Source: Thermoguttaceae bacterium
Lineage (GTDB): Bacteria; Planctomycetota; Planctomycetia; Pirellulales; Thermoguttaceae
Length of the DNA stretch: 47,019 nt
NCBI GenBank assembly: GCA_017550965.1
Contig: JAFZNK010000250.1
Location: forward strand, 1 to 47,019
Reading direction: 5' to 3'
In this document: piece by piece, positions 15,125 to 22,981 of the stretch
How the letters are laid out: every line of letters begins with the position of its first letter
Numbering within the stretch: the first letter of the stretch is position 1
Notes under the pieces: generated by a model
What the model was told of the DNA's origin: nothing
Database searches by the model: none
What the model saw: only the letters and a program-made list of their open reading frames with translations
Made by a program: the position numbers and the translations under genes

Positions 15125-16873
15125 ATGAAAAAGACGTTTTTTTGCGTCGCGCTGAGCGTTGCGACGGCGCTGGGCGGTCTTTTGGCGTCGAGCGTTCGCG
15201 CGGAAGACGTTCAAATAGACGGCAAGTCGTATCGTAAAATTTCCGTCGCGGAATATCGCGATAAGATGAAGGGCGGCTGGATCGGACAAATCGCGGGCGT
15301 GTGCTGGGGCGCGCCGACCGAATTCCGGTTTTGCAATCGGATCATGCCCGAAGACGCGCTTCCCGTCTGGAAGCCGGAAATGATCAACGACGCGTTTGGT
15401 CAGGACGACCTTTACGTCGAAATGACGTTCCTGCGCACGATGGAAGAATACGGCTTGGACGTTTCAATTCGTCAGGCGGGAATTGATTTCGCGAACAGCG
15501 AGTATCCCCTTTGGCACGCGAACGTCTGCGGACGCAAGAATCTGCGCAGCGGGATCGCGCCGCCGAATTCGAGTCGACCGGAATTCAGCCATTGCGCCGA
15601 CGACATCGACTATCAAATCGAATCGGACTTCTCCGGCCTGATTTCTCCCGGCTTGCCGAACAACGCCGTGTTGATGGGCGAAAAATTCGGACGGCTGATG
15701 AACTACGGGGACGGCATGTACGCGGGCCAGTTTGTCGGCGCGATGTACGCTGAAGCGTTCTTTGAAACGGACGTCGTCAAGATTATTAAGAAAGCGCTCG
15801 ACGCGATTCCCGCCGGGTCGCAATATGCGGAGATGGTTCGCGACGTCCTTAAGTGGAAAGAGGAATACCCGGATAATTTCGAAGATTGCTGGCGAAAGAT
15901 TAACGAGAAGTATCACGAGAATCCGAACTATCGCCAATGGTCGTGCTCGGGCGTCGACAGCGATTTTAACATCGACGTGAAAATCAACGGCGCGTACGTT
16001 CTCGTCGGACTTCTTTATGGAAACGGCGATTTGGACGAAACGATCAAGATCGCGACGCGTTGCGGTCAGGACTCCGACTGCAATCCGTCAAGCGCGGGAG
16101 GCGTGTTGTTCACGACGCTTGGATTTAGCGCGCTTCCGGCGAGATTTTCCGAGAAACTCGACGAAACGAAAGTTTTCAACCATACGGCGTATAATTTCCC
16201 CGCGCTCCTGGACGTCTGCGAGAAGCTCGCGACGCAAGCGGTTGAAAAAGAAGGCGGGTTTGTTCGCGAAGAAAACGGCGAAAACTTCTACTATATTCCT
16301 AAAACGGAGATCAAGCCGAGCGCGTTGACGTCGTGCGCCGCGCCGACCGACAAGCCGATCGAAGGCCCGGAAGCCATGTTTAGCGAAGAAGAATTGGCGA
16401 AGTTGAAGTTCCGAAGTTATTCGGACGACGGCGCCCTCGACAAGTTTTTCTTCGGGTTCCGAGCGTCCCATATGGGGCCCGACATGAACCCTGGCTATCG
16501 CGAAGAATATCGCGGCAGGAGGAACGTCTTCATGACGCATCCGGAAAGTCGGGAAGTCGGCGCCGTTCTCTCGGGCAAGGCGACTGCTCCTCAGAACTCC
16601 GGACTGCGATTCTTCGTCTCCCACCACCTGAGCGACGATCAAAGCGGCGATTACGAGCTGATCGTCAGAATCGACGGAAAAGAGAGGTTGCGAACGGTCG
16701 TGTCGAAGGATTCCGTCGCCGCTGACGGCTGGCAGGAAATCAGTATTCCGTTTGCGCAGGAAGGAGAGGACGCTTCGAGCGATTCGAAAGAATACTTTAT
16801 CGAAATCGTCAACCAACCGAACGGCTGGTCCTGGGAAGCGATGTTTATCGCCGACATGTGTTTTTGTCTGTGA
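15125..16873 (+). CDS. Secreted ADP-ribosylglycohydrolase-family protein with C-terminal beta domain
   Basis: Family members remove ADP-ribose from proteins or hydrolyse related N-glycosidic bonds using a two-metal site. This 582-residue protein starts with a clear signal peptide, MKKTFFCVALSVATALGG...SSVRA, with cleavage near residue 26. The family core follows: KMKGGWIGQIAGVCWGAPTEF, the metal-binding QDDLYVEMTFL, GMYAGQFVGAMYAEAFFE, and the second metal motif CGQDSDCNPSSAGGVL. Residues from about 440 on are not part of the core. They look like a beta-sandwich accessory domain (LRFFVSHHLSDDQSGDYELIVRIDGKE in parts), possibly carbohydrate-binding. Start: ATG with GAGGAG seven bases upstream. 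Export suggests an extracellular or periplasmic substrate, perhaps a glycan or nucleoside rather than ADP-ribosylated protein; this is inference. Confidence 0.88.
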   Translation: MKKTFFCVALSVATALGGLLASSVRAEDVQIDGKSYRKISVAEYRDKMKGGWIGQIAGVCWGAPTEFRFCNRIMPEDALPVWKPEMINDAFGQDDLYVEMTFLRTMEEYGLDVSIRQAGIDFANSEYPLWHANVCGRKNLRSGIAPPNSSRPEFSHCADDIDYQIESDFSGLISPGLPNNAVLMGEKFGRLMNYGDGMYAGQFVGAMYAEAFFETDVVKIIKKALDAIPAGSQYAEMVRDVLKWKEEYPDNFEDCWRKINEKYHENPNYRQWSCSGVDSDFNIDVKINGAYVLVGLLYGNGDLDETIKIATRCGQDSDCNPSSAGGVLFTTLGFSALPARFSEKLDETKVFNHTAYNFPALLDVCEKLATQAVEKEGGFVREENGENFYYIPKTEIKPSALTSCAAPTDKPIEGPEAMFSEEELAKLKFRSYSDDGALDKFFFGFRASHMGPDMNPGYREEYRGRRNVFMTHPESREVGAVLSGKATAPQNSGLRFFVSHHLSDDQSGDYELIVRIDGKERLRTVVSKDSVAADGWQEISIPFAQEGEDASSDSKEYFIEIVNQPNGWSWEAMFIADMCFCL

Positions 16874-16974
16874 GGTCAAATTGACGAACAGCGTCGACGC
16901 GAATTGATTACCGGCGACCTCCGAGGTCGAATAAGTTCCGTTGGGAGCTTAACTGGTTAGGTTTGTTCTATTTG

Positions 16975-17008
16975 GCGGGATTGAAACGATTATTCAATCC
17001 CGCTGTTT
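16975..17008 (+). terminator. Rho-independent terminator of the ADP-ribosylglycohydrolase-like gene
   Basis: GCGGGATTGAA (16975-16985) and TTCAATCCCGC (16993-17003) form a perfect 11-bp stem with a 7-base loop, followed by TGTTTTT. Confidence 0.85.
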
Positions 17009-17172
17009 TTGGTAAACATGTGTTAAGATAGGAAAAATAGAGAAAATTTTTGAAAATTTATTCTTGCTTAAATTTGGTTAGAAGTCCCGATTTTAATAAT
17101 CTTAGCCAAAGACGTCGAATACGAAAAAGAGGGATTTCGTCAAAAATAGATAATTTGAGCGACGTTTTATAA

Positions 17173-17200
17173 TTGACAACAGTTTTTTGGTTGTTATACT
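17173..17200 (+). promoter_or_regulatory. Strong promoter of the Cys-rich protein gene
   Basis: A perfect TTGACA (17173-17178) is followed after 16 bases by TATACT (17195-17200), with A/T-rich sequence upstream. The leader is about 105 bases. The quality suggests high expression. Confidence 0.8.
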
Positions 17201-17310
17201 TGTGGAAAACGTGAGGGAATCACAGAGATTTCCTCGAGGAAACATTCGTCCGGCGACGTGTTCTTATAGAATAACGGCGCCAACAAACCCCCCTGTTAGG
17301 AGTAATATCC

Positions 17311-18069
17311 ATGAAAAAGTTTCTGAGCTTACTGGCGGCGTTGGCGATGGTCGTTTGCGCGTCCTACACGTTCGCCCAGGAAGAAGCCGCCGCTGAAGCC
17401 GCTCCCGCCGCTGAAGCCGCCGCTCCTTGCGAAGCTGTTACCGTTACCCCGTGCGAACCGGTCGCCCCGTGCGAAGCCGTCGCTCCTTGCGAAGCCGTTG
17501 AAGCTTGCGCTCCCGCTTGCGCGCCTTGCTGCAAGCCCTGCTGCACCCCCGTTCGCGACTTCCTGAAGAAGGTCGCCAGCTGGCGTCCTTGCTGCTGCTG
17601 CGCTCCCGCTTGCGCCGCTCCGGCTCCGTGCGAAGCTGTCGCTCCTTGCGAACCGGTCGCCCCGTGCGCGCCGGCTGAAGAAGTCAAGCCTTGCGAACCG
17701 GTCGCTCCTTGCGAACCCGTTTGCGAAGAAGTCAAGCCCTGCGAACCGGTCGCTCCTTGCGCTCCGGCTTGTGAAGCTCCCGCTTGCAAACCCTGCTGCA
17801 AACCCTGCAAGCTCTTCTCCTTCAAGAAGATCTGCTGCAAGCCGATTTGCAAGCCCGTCTGCTGTAAGCCCGTCTGCAAACCGATCTGCAAGCCTGTCTG
17901 CAAACCGATCTGCAAGCCCGTCTGCTGCAAGCCCGTTTGCAAACCCGCCTGCCCGAAAGTTCGTTGCATCCGCATCAGCTTCCCCTGCATTAAGCCCTGC
18001 TGCAAGCCCGCTTGCGGTCCGGCCCCTTGCGCTCCGGTCGCTCCTTGCGCTCCCGCTGCCGCTTGCTGA
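17311..18069 (+). CDS. Secreted cysteine/proline-rich low-complexity protein, putative wall component
   Basis: The 252-residue protein has a signal peptide, MKKFLSLLAALAMVVCASYTFA, then an Ala/Glu-rich linker and a mature region of very simple composition. Two repeat types dominate: CEPVAPC/CEAVAPC in the first half and KPIC/KPVC with CC pairs in the second (KPICKPVCKPICKPVCC). By eye there are about 49 cysteines in roughly 230 mature residues, with Pro, Ala and Lys making up most of the rest. A short non-repeat segment, TPVRDFLKKVASWRP, lies in the middle. Such a chain would form a dense disulfide network outside the cytoplasm. Classical work described planctomycete walls as protein rich in proline and cystine, so a structural wall role is inferred, not shown. 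AGGAG lies nine bases before the ATG. Confidence 0.85.
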   Translation: MKKFLSLLAALAMVVCASYTFAQEEAAAEAAPAAEAAAPCEAVTVTPCEPVAPCEAVAPCEAVEACAPACAPCCKPCCTPVRDFLKKVASWRPCCCCAPACAAPAPCEAVAPCEPVAPCAPAEEVKPCEPVAPCEPVCEEVKPCEPVAPCAPACEAPACKPCCKPCKLFSFKKICCKPICKPVCCKPVCKPICKPVCKPICKPVCCKPVCKPACPKVRCIRISFPCIKPCCKPACGPAPCAPVAPCAPAAAC

Positions 18070-18100
18070 GCTTTAATCCGCTAAACGCGGATACAATTGT

Positions 18101-18126
18101 CTCAAACGCGATTTGTTCCGTTTGAG
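18101..18126 (+). terminator. Hairpin after the Cys-rich protein gene
   Basis: CTCAAACG (18101-18108) pairs perfectly with CGTTTGAG (18119-18126). It lies about 30 bases past the stop codon but lacks a U tract; the second hairpin at 18141-18172 follows closely. Confidence 0.4.
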
Positions 18127-18140
18127 GAGTCTCCAAAAAT

Positions 18141-18172
18141 AACGCGCCCACGTCGTATGGCTTGGGCGCGTT
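18141..18172 (+). terminator. Second hairpin after the Cys-rich protein gene
   Basis: AACGCGCCCA (18141-18150) and TGGGCGCGTT (18163-18172) form a perfect 10-bp stem with a 12-base loop, followed by TGACGTTT. The preceding AAAAAT would serve as the U tract on the other strand, so it may act in either direction. Confidence 0.5.
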
Positions 18173-18191
18173 TGACGTTTCTTGGTCCGAA

Positions 18192-18253
18192 GTCCGACGG
18201 CTGACTCCCGGCGCGCGCTTCCGCGCGAAGATTGACGCCCGCTCCCGTTGGTC
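18192..18253 (-). repeat. Structured 63-nt intergenic element, type B, copy 3 (inverted)
   Basis: On the minus strand it reads GACCAACGGGAGCGG ... CGCGCGGAAGCGCG ... CCGGGAGTCAGCCGTCGGAC, matching the plus-strand copies at 11.2, 11.4 and 38.6 kb. Confidence 0.8.
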
Positions 18254-18362
18254 GCTGACTAAAGCAATATTGTTCTGCAACCGCCGCGACGCTCAAACAC
18301 ATTCTCAAAGCCGCAGGCAAAAGCGCGCCCTCGTCGCGCGTATGCCGCCGGCAACCTCAGGC

Positions 18363-18404
18363 GGCGCGTTGTATTATATTTCCCGTCAACGCACGATTCC
18401 CAGT
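18363..18404 (+). repeat. Partial type C relative (type D)
   Basis: GGCGCGTTGTATTATAT, then CCGTCAACGCACGATTCC closely follow 2047-2090 (GGCGGGTTGTATAATAT, CCGTCAACACGCGATTTC). Confidence 0.55.
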
Positions 18405-18408
18405 TCAA

Positions 18409-18540
18409 CGCGTCGTCAAACCGCACGGCCGCCCCGGCTCACGGCGTCGTCAAACCGCAGGGCCGTCCGGGGTTTTGCGTCCCCGGCTCATGGCGTCGTC
18501 AAACCGCATAGCCGTCCGGGGACTTGCGTCCCCGGCTTTT
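18409..18540 (+). repeat. Three tandem units carrying the CCGGGG hairpin (type A)
   Basis: The unit GGCGTCGTCAAACCGCA, two variable bases, GCCGTCCGGGG, then TTGCGTCCCCGGCT occurs three times, at 18409-18442 (shortened), 18443-18490 and 18491-18540. The hairpins proper are 18467-18486 and 18516-18535. The two full units differ at only a few bases, so amplification is recent. Confidence 0.8.
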
Positions 18541-18550
18541 GGCGTTCAAT

Positions 18551-18587
18551 AAAAAAAGCCCCTCGAACGAGAATCCGAGGGGCTTTT
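18551..18587 (-). terminator. Rho-independent terminator of serC
   Basis: On the minus strand AAAAGCCCCTCG (18587-18576) pairs perfectly with CGAGGGGCTTTT (18565-18554), and the T run continues to 18551. Confidence 0.92.
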
Positions 18588-18615
18588 GCAATTTCGACGC
18601 GGGGGCGCGTCAATT

Positions 18616-19707
18616 TCACGCGTGTTTCTTCGCGAAGTCGAGCATGAAGTCGCGCAGAAGAACGACGCCTTCGCGCGGCATGGCGTTGTAGATCGACGCG
18701 CGTTCGCCTTTGACGCTGCGGTGGCCCGCAAGGTTCGTCAGGTTGACTTTCGCCGCTTCTTCCTGGAACAATTTGTCAAGTTCTTCGGTCGGGGTTCGGA
18801 ACGAAACGTTCATGAACGAGCGGTACTCTTTATTGCCGTGAACGCGATAGAAGCCGTTGGAGGCGTCGATCGCGTCGTAGAGCAACCGCGCCTTCTCGAC
18901 GTTTTTCTTATGCATCGCTTCAAGACCGCCTTGCTCTTTGAGCCATTCGGTAACGAGCTTCATGATGTAAATGCAGAAGGTCGGGGGCGTGTTGAGCATA
19001 GAGTCTTTTTCGGCGAGTTTCTTGTAGGAAAACATCGACGGAAGATCGTCGCCGCTCATGTCGACGAAGTCGTCGCGCATGACAACGAGCGTAACGCCCG
19101 CGGGCCCGGCGTTCTTTTGCGCGCACGCGTAGAGGCAGCCGTACTTTTCCATATTGACCGGACGGCTGAAAATTTCGCTCGACGCGTCGCAGATAAGAGG
19201 AACGTCGACGTTCGGCTCGCGTTGATATTGAATTCCTTCGATCGTTTCGTTCGCGCAGAAATAGAGGTACGCGGCGTCGTCGGTCAATTTGATTTCGTCG
19301 TCGGTCGGCTTGCGAACGTATCCTTCTTCTTTGCCGTCCCAGACGACGTCGACTTTGCCTTGCGTTTTCGCTTCGGACGCGGCTTTTTTACTCCAGTTTC
19401 CGGTGGCGAGGTAATTGCCCGACTTGTTCGTGTTGCGAATAATGTTCATCGGGAGCATGGCGAATTGAGTCAACGCGCCGCCCTGAAGGAACATGATTTT
19501 GTAGTTTTCCGGAACGTTGAGCAATTCGCGAACGTTGTTTTTCGTCTGCTGAAGGATTTCGCCAAATTGTTTTGAACGATGGCTGATTTCAAGAATAGAG
19601 GCGCCGCAACCGGGAAGACAGAGGAGTTCTTCTTGAGCTTTTTTCAAAACGGGAACCGGGAGGACCGCAGGACCTGCGGAAAAATTAAACTTGCGCTCTT
19701 CTTGCAT
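18616..19707 (-). CDS. serC: Phosphoserine aminotransferase
   Basis: SerC is a PLP enzyme that converts 3-phosphohydroxypyruvate and glutamate to phosphoserine and 2-oxoglutarate. It also acts on 4-phosphohydroxythreonine precursors in pyridoxal synthesis. The 363-residue protein has the family length. It opens with FNFSAGPAVLPVPVLKKAQEEL and has EISHRSKQF, FLQGGALTQFAMLPMN, YANETI-like CANETIEGIQY, and ICDASSEIFSRPV. The PLP lysine is at residue 198 in CAQKNAGPAGVT, the same number as in the Escherichia coli enzyme. The C-terminus has GHRSVKGERASIYNAMP. AAAGGA lies seven bases before the ATG. It is a single gene with a strong terminator behind it. A TATAAT on the minus strand at 19826-19821 might be its -10 element, but no good -35 is seen. 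Confidence 0.97.
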   Translation of the reverse strand: MQEERKFNFSAGPAVLPVPVLKKAQEELLCLPGCGASILEISHRSKQFGEILQQTKNNVRELLNVPENYKIMFLQGGALTQFAMLPMNIIRNTNKSGNYLATGNWSKKAASEAKTQGKVDVVWDGKEEGYVRKPTDDEIKLTDDAAYLYFCANETIEGIQYQREPNVDVPLICDASSEIFSRPVNMEKYGCLYACAQKNAGPAGVTLVVMRDDFVDMSGDDLPSMFSYKKLAEKDSMLNTPPTFCIYIMKLVTEWLKEQGGLEAMHKKNVEKARLLYDAIDASNGFYRVHGNKEYRSFMNVSFRTPTEELDKLFQEEAAKVNLTNLAGHRSVKGERASIYNAMPREGVVLLRDFMLDFAKKHA

Positions 19708-19942
19708 TTTCTATCCTTTCGACGAAATAAACGGCGAAACAGCGGCGCTTTCAACGTTATGCGCGCCGCGTCGCGCGACGTTTTGGCTCGTTTAATAACG
19801 AGACGTAAACAGACGCGGTTATTATACCGCCAAAATATTATTTTACTAGGGGGGCGACGCGACGTCCGCCGACGCCGGCGTCGACGCGCGTTCCCGTTCA
19901 ATCGTTCTTTTTTTGGTTTTTCTTAAAAAAACTTCCATTCCC

Positions 19943-19971
19943 TTGACAAAAACGGCAAATTCTTTTAGATT
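19943..19971 (+). promoter_or_regulatory. Promoter of tex
   Basis: A perfect TTGACA (19943-19948), 17 bases, then TAGATT (19966-19971). The leader is about 110 bases. Confidence 0.65.
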
Positions 19972-20009
19972 TCTAGAATAGGCGCGCTGTTTTTTCGGCT
20001 CGTTTATTT

Positions 20010-20057
20010 CCGACGCGGCGTCGGACCTGGCAGTTCAGTCGAGCGCAGTCGCTCGAC
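20010..20057 (+). other. Two hairpins in the tex leader
   Basis: CCGACG/CGTCGG (20010-20024) and GTCGAGCG/CGCTCGAC with a CAGT tetraloop (20038-20057, perfect 8 bp) lie in the predicted leader, the second ending 34 bases before the ATG. They may control stability or translation of an RNA-binding protein's own message. Confidence 0.45.
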
Positions 20058-20091
20058 GCGTAGTCCCTATTTTAAAGGCGGTCGCAATACA

Positions 20092-22836
20092 ATGATCGAA
20101 GTTCTTTCCGTCGTTCACGAAGCCCTCGCGGACGAATTTAATCTACCCCACGAACAAGTCGCGGCGACATGCGCTCTTTTGGAAGAAGGTTGTCCGGTCT
20201 CGTTTATCGCGCGTTATCGTAAGGACCAAACCGGCAATCTTAGCGAAGAAGACGTCGCTAAAATCGCCGTCGCGTTTCAAAAGAGCCGTCAGTTGGCGGA
20301 TCGGAAGCTCTCGTTTTCCAAGACGATCGACGCGCAGGGAAAACTTACCGTCGATCTGGAAAAACAAATTCGCGAAACGAAAAGCGCCGGTCCTCTGGAA
20401 GATCTCTATCTTCCTTATCGCTCCAAGCGCGGCTCCCTTGCTCAGACGGCGCGCGACAAAGGGCTTGAACCTCTTGCGAACGCGATTTTGACCGCCGCCG
20501 ACGAGTCGCAGGAACTTACGGCGCTCGCCGCGACGTACGTCGACGCGAGCAAAGGCGTCGCCGACGCCGAAGAAGCGTTGAAGGGCGCCGCCGAAATTAT
20601 CGCCGAAAAATTTGCCGAAACGTTCGAGCTTCGCGGAGCCGTTCGCGACGTCGTTCAGCGCACGGGCAAATTGGTCGTCAAAAAGGCGCAGGACGAGCCC
20701 GTCGTCAACGCCGAAGAGACGAAGAACGAGCCAGCCGAACCCGTTGCGGAAACGCCGGAACCCGCCGCCGAAGAAAAGCCGGTCGAGGAAACGACCGCCG
20801 AGGAAAAGTCCGCCGAAAACGCCGAAGCTGCGAAAGTCGAGACGGCGAAAGTCGAAGCGGCGCCGGAAGTCGCCGAACCCGCTAAGAAAGCCGACAAGAA
20901 AAAGCCGACGAAAGAAAAGCGCCAGGAGCGTCGCGACAGGCAATTCGCCGATTTGGTCGACACGACGGTTCCCCTTCGTAATTGTCCGGCTTATCGATTG
21001 TTAGAGATCAATCGCGGCGAAATCTTCAAAGTCCTGAACGTCGAGTTGGACGTCGACGTCAATTCCCTTAAAGAGACGGCGCGAAAGCTTCTTGTCGGCG
21101 AATCGCGGCCTTACGCGGCGTTTTTAAACGACTGCGTCGACGACGGGCTCGTTCGTTTGGCCTTGCCGTCTCTGATGTTCGAAGCGCGTCGCGAAGCGAG
21201 CGAGCGCGCCGAAGAACAGGCGGCGAACGTCTGCGCGCGCAGTCTCCGTAATCTTCTCCTGCAAAAACCTTTGACCGGACGTCGAATTCTGGCGGTCGAA
21301 CCGAGCCTCAAAAAAGGCTGCAAACTCGTCGCGCTCGACGAGTCGGGCGCCGTGCTCGGCCAGGATCTGGTCGTCGTTCAGGGCTCCGCCGAACGTCGCG
21401 CGGCCGCGACTGCGAAGATAATCGAGACGATCGACAAGTATAACGTCAGCGTCGTCGCGATCGGGTCCGGCGTCGGTTCTCGCGAAGCGGAGATTTTAGT
21501 TTCCGAGGTGATCGAAAAGAATTACGCGGACAAAGACGTCGCGTATCTGATCGTCAACGACGTAGGCGCGGGCGCTTATGCGACAAGTCAGGCCGCCAAA
21601 GACGATCTTCCCAACTTTGACCAGGCCGTTCGCAGCGCCGCTTCGCTCGGGCGTCGCGTTCAGGATCCGTTGAACGAACTTGTAAAAATCGATCCGGAAA
21701 AACTTTGTTTCGGCCTGTATCAACACGACGTTCGTCCGAGAGCGCTCAAAGACGCGCTGACCAACGTCGTCAGTTCCTGCGTCGACAAAGTCGGCGTCGA
21801 TCTTAACGCGGCGTCGCCCGCCATGTTGCGCTACGTCGCCGGATTGAATCCGTTGATCGCCAAACGCGTTTGCGAACGCCGCGCTGAAATCGGCGCGTTC
21901 CAGACTCGCGAACAACTCAAAGAAGTCCCCGGCTTTACCGATCTTGCGTTCGAGCGATGCGCGGCGTTCGTCAAGGTCGTCGGCGGTTCTAATCCGCTCG
22001 ACGCGACGTGGATTCATCCGGAAAGTTACGAACTTGCGACCAAGATCCTCGAAAAACTCGGCTTGACCGCCGACGATCTTCGAGACGCGTCCAAACGCGA
22101 CGAAATCGCGGCGAAAGTCGCCGAAGCCGACGCTTCCGCGCTCGCCGAAGAATTCTCCGCCGGAGCTTATACCGTCGCCGATATTCTCGAGCAGTTCGTC
22201 AATCCGGGCGCCGACGCGCGCGACGCGTTCGCCGGGCCGATTTTCAAGAAGGGAACTCTCAAACTCGAGGATATCAAGCCGGGCATGGAGCTTGTCGGCT
22301 CCGTCTCGAGCGTCGTGACTTTCGGCGTGTTTGTCGACGTCGGTCTGCTTGAGCACGGGCTGATCCACATCAGTCATTTGGGACGCTCCTACGTCAACGA
22401 TCCAAGTCAGGTCTTGTTCGTCGGCGACGTCGTCAAAGTTCGCGTTCTGGACGTCGACGTCGCGCGTCGCCGTTTCTCGCTGATTCCCGTCAGTTCCGGA
22501 CAGGGACGGGAACGACGCCGCGAAGGGAGAAGGCGCTCGCGTCCCGAAAACGCCGAGGGCGAGCAGAAACGAGAACAGAAGCATGAGCGCCGTCCCCGTC
22601 GCGACGAAGAGAGCGGGGGCGAACGACGCGAACGACCTCGACGCGACGGCAAGAGCCGCGACAATCGCGAAGATCGCGCGCCGCGTTCGATTTCGGTCGG
22701 ACCGAAAGAAAAAGTCGTCGTTCCGCTTTCCGACGAGATGAAGTCCGGTAAAGAGCCGTTGCGCAGCTTCAGCGATCTCGCGCAACTTTTCGGACGCCTG
22801 CAAGCGAACGACGACGAGAAGAAAGAGAAGAAGTAA
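20092..22836 (+). CDS. tex: Tex-family RNA-binding transcription accessory protein
   Basis: Tex proteins bind nucleic acid and influence transcription and RNA stability. The 914-residue protein is longer than the usual 700-800. The N-terminal Tex core (VSFIARYRKDQTGNLSEE, GPLEDLYLPYR) is followed, at about residues 200-285, by an Ala/Glu/Lys-rich insertion (VAETPEPAAEEKPVEETTAE in character). The YqgF-like nuclease-fold domain comes next (RRILAVEPSLKKGCKLVALD), then helix-hairpin-helix motifs (SPAMLRYVAGLNPLIAKRV, LKEVPGFTDLAFERCAAF) and WIHPESY. The S1 domain is at about 725-800 (GMELVGSVSSVVTFGVFVDVGL). A strongly basic Arg/Glu tail follows (about 802-865). The insertion and tail look like disordered RNA-contact regions. 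The start is the first ATG after AAAGGCGG. It has its own promoter. Confidence 0.95.
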   Translation: MIEVLSVVHEALADEFNLPHEQVAATCALLEEGCPVSFIARYRKDQTGNLSEEDVAKIAVAFQKSRQLADRKLSFSKTIDAQGKLTVDLEKQIRETKSAGPLEDLYLPYRSKRGSLAQTARDKGLEPLANAILTAADESQELTALAATYVDASKGVADAEEALKGAAEIIAEKFAETFELRGAVRDVVQRTGKLVVKKAQDEPVVNAEETKNEPAEPVAETPEPAAEEKPVEETTAEEKSAENAEAAKVETAKVEAAPEVAEPAKKADKKKPTKEKRQERRDRQFADLVDTTVPLRNCPAYRLLEINRGEIFKVLNVELDVDVNSLKETARKLLVGESRPYAAFLNDCVDDGLVRLALPSLMFEARREASERAEEQAANVCARSLRNLLLQKPLTGRRILAVEPSLKKGCKLVALDESGAVLGQDLVVVQGSAERRAAATAKIIETIDKYNVSVVAIGSGVGSREAEILVSEVIEKNYADKDVAYLIVNDVGAGAYATSQAAKDDLPNFDQAVRSAASLGRRVQDPLNELVKIDPEKLCFGLYQHDVRPRALKDALTNVVSSCVDKVGVDLNAASPAMLRYVAGLNPLIAKRVCERRAEIGAFQTREQLKEVPGFTDLAFERCAAFVKVVGGSNPLDATWIHPESYELATKILEKLGLTADDLRDASKRDEIAAKVAEADASALAEEFSAGAYTVADILEQFVNPGADARDAFAGPIFKKGTLKLEDIKPGMELVGSVSSVVTFGVFVDVGLLEHGLIHISHLGRSYVNDPSQVLFVGDVVKVRVLDVDVARRRFSLIPVSSGQGRERRREGRRRSRPENAEGEQKREQKHERRPRRDEESGGERRERPRRDGKSRDNREDRAPRSISVGPKEKVVVPLSDEMKSGKEPLRSFSDLAQLFGRLQANDDEKKEKK

Positions 22837-22851
22837 CGTCTTCCGGGTCCG

Positions 22852-22869
22852 GGAAGGATTCTTCCTTTT
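22852..22869 (+). terminator. Weak terminator candidate after tex
   Basis: GGAAG (22852-22856), a GATT loop, CTTCC (22861-22865) and TTTT. The stem is only five base pairs. Confidence 0.35.
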
Positions 22870-22981
22870 CGGACGCGCGTTTTTCTCGTATCGCGCGACG
22901 CCGTTTGCCGCGCGCCGCGTCGGTCCGCGACCGATCAAACCTTTTCGTATTTGCGAATTTGTTTCGCGCTGAGAGTTGTTC

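Larger units (their letters stand above)
16874..17310. other. A/T-rich gap before the Cys-rich protein gene
   Basis: The gap holds the terminator at 16975-17008, then about 150 bases of A/T-rich sequence (17013-17170) directly before a consensus promoter. No gene is seen. The A/T tracts could act as UP elements or bind nucleoid proteins. Confidence 0.6.
18070..18615. other. Gap between the Cys-rich gene and serC, full of repeats
   Basis: No gene is seen. Contents in order: two hairpins, an inverted type B element, a partial relative of type C, a tandem array of three units around the type A hairpin, and the serC terminator. Confidence 0.65.
19708..20091. other. Divergent gap between serC and tex
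   Basis: This gap must hold promoters for both genes. The tex promoter is clear (19943-19971). For serC only a minus-strand TATAAT at 19826-19821 is visible. The tex leader contains two hairpins. No gene is seen. Confidence 0.6.

Noticed and set aside
17364..18005. Minus-strand Gln/Gly/Leu repeat frame opposite the Cys-rich gene
   Set aside because: It is the mirror of the KPxC and CEPVAPC codon repeats; the plus strand has the promoter, ribosome site and signal peptide.
18409..18540. CRISPR array
   Set aside because: There are only three units, the 'spacers' are repeats of each other, no cas gene is near, and the conserved part is a GC hairpin. The same holds for 40872-40961.
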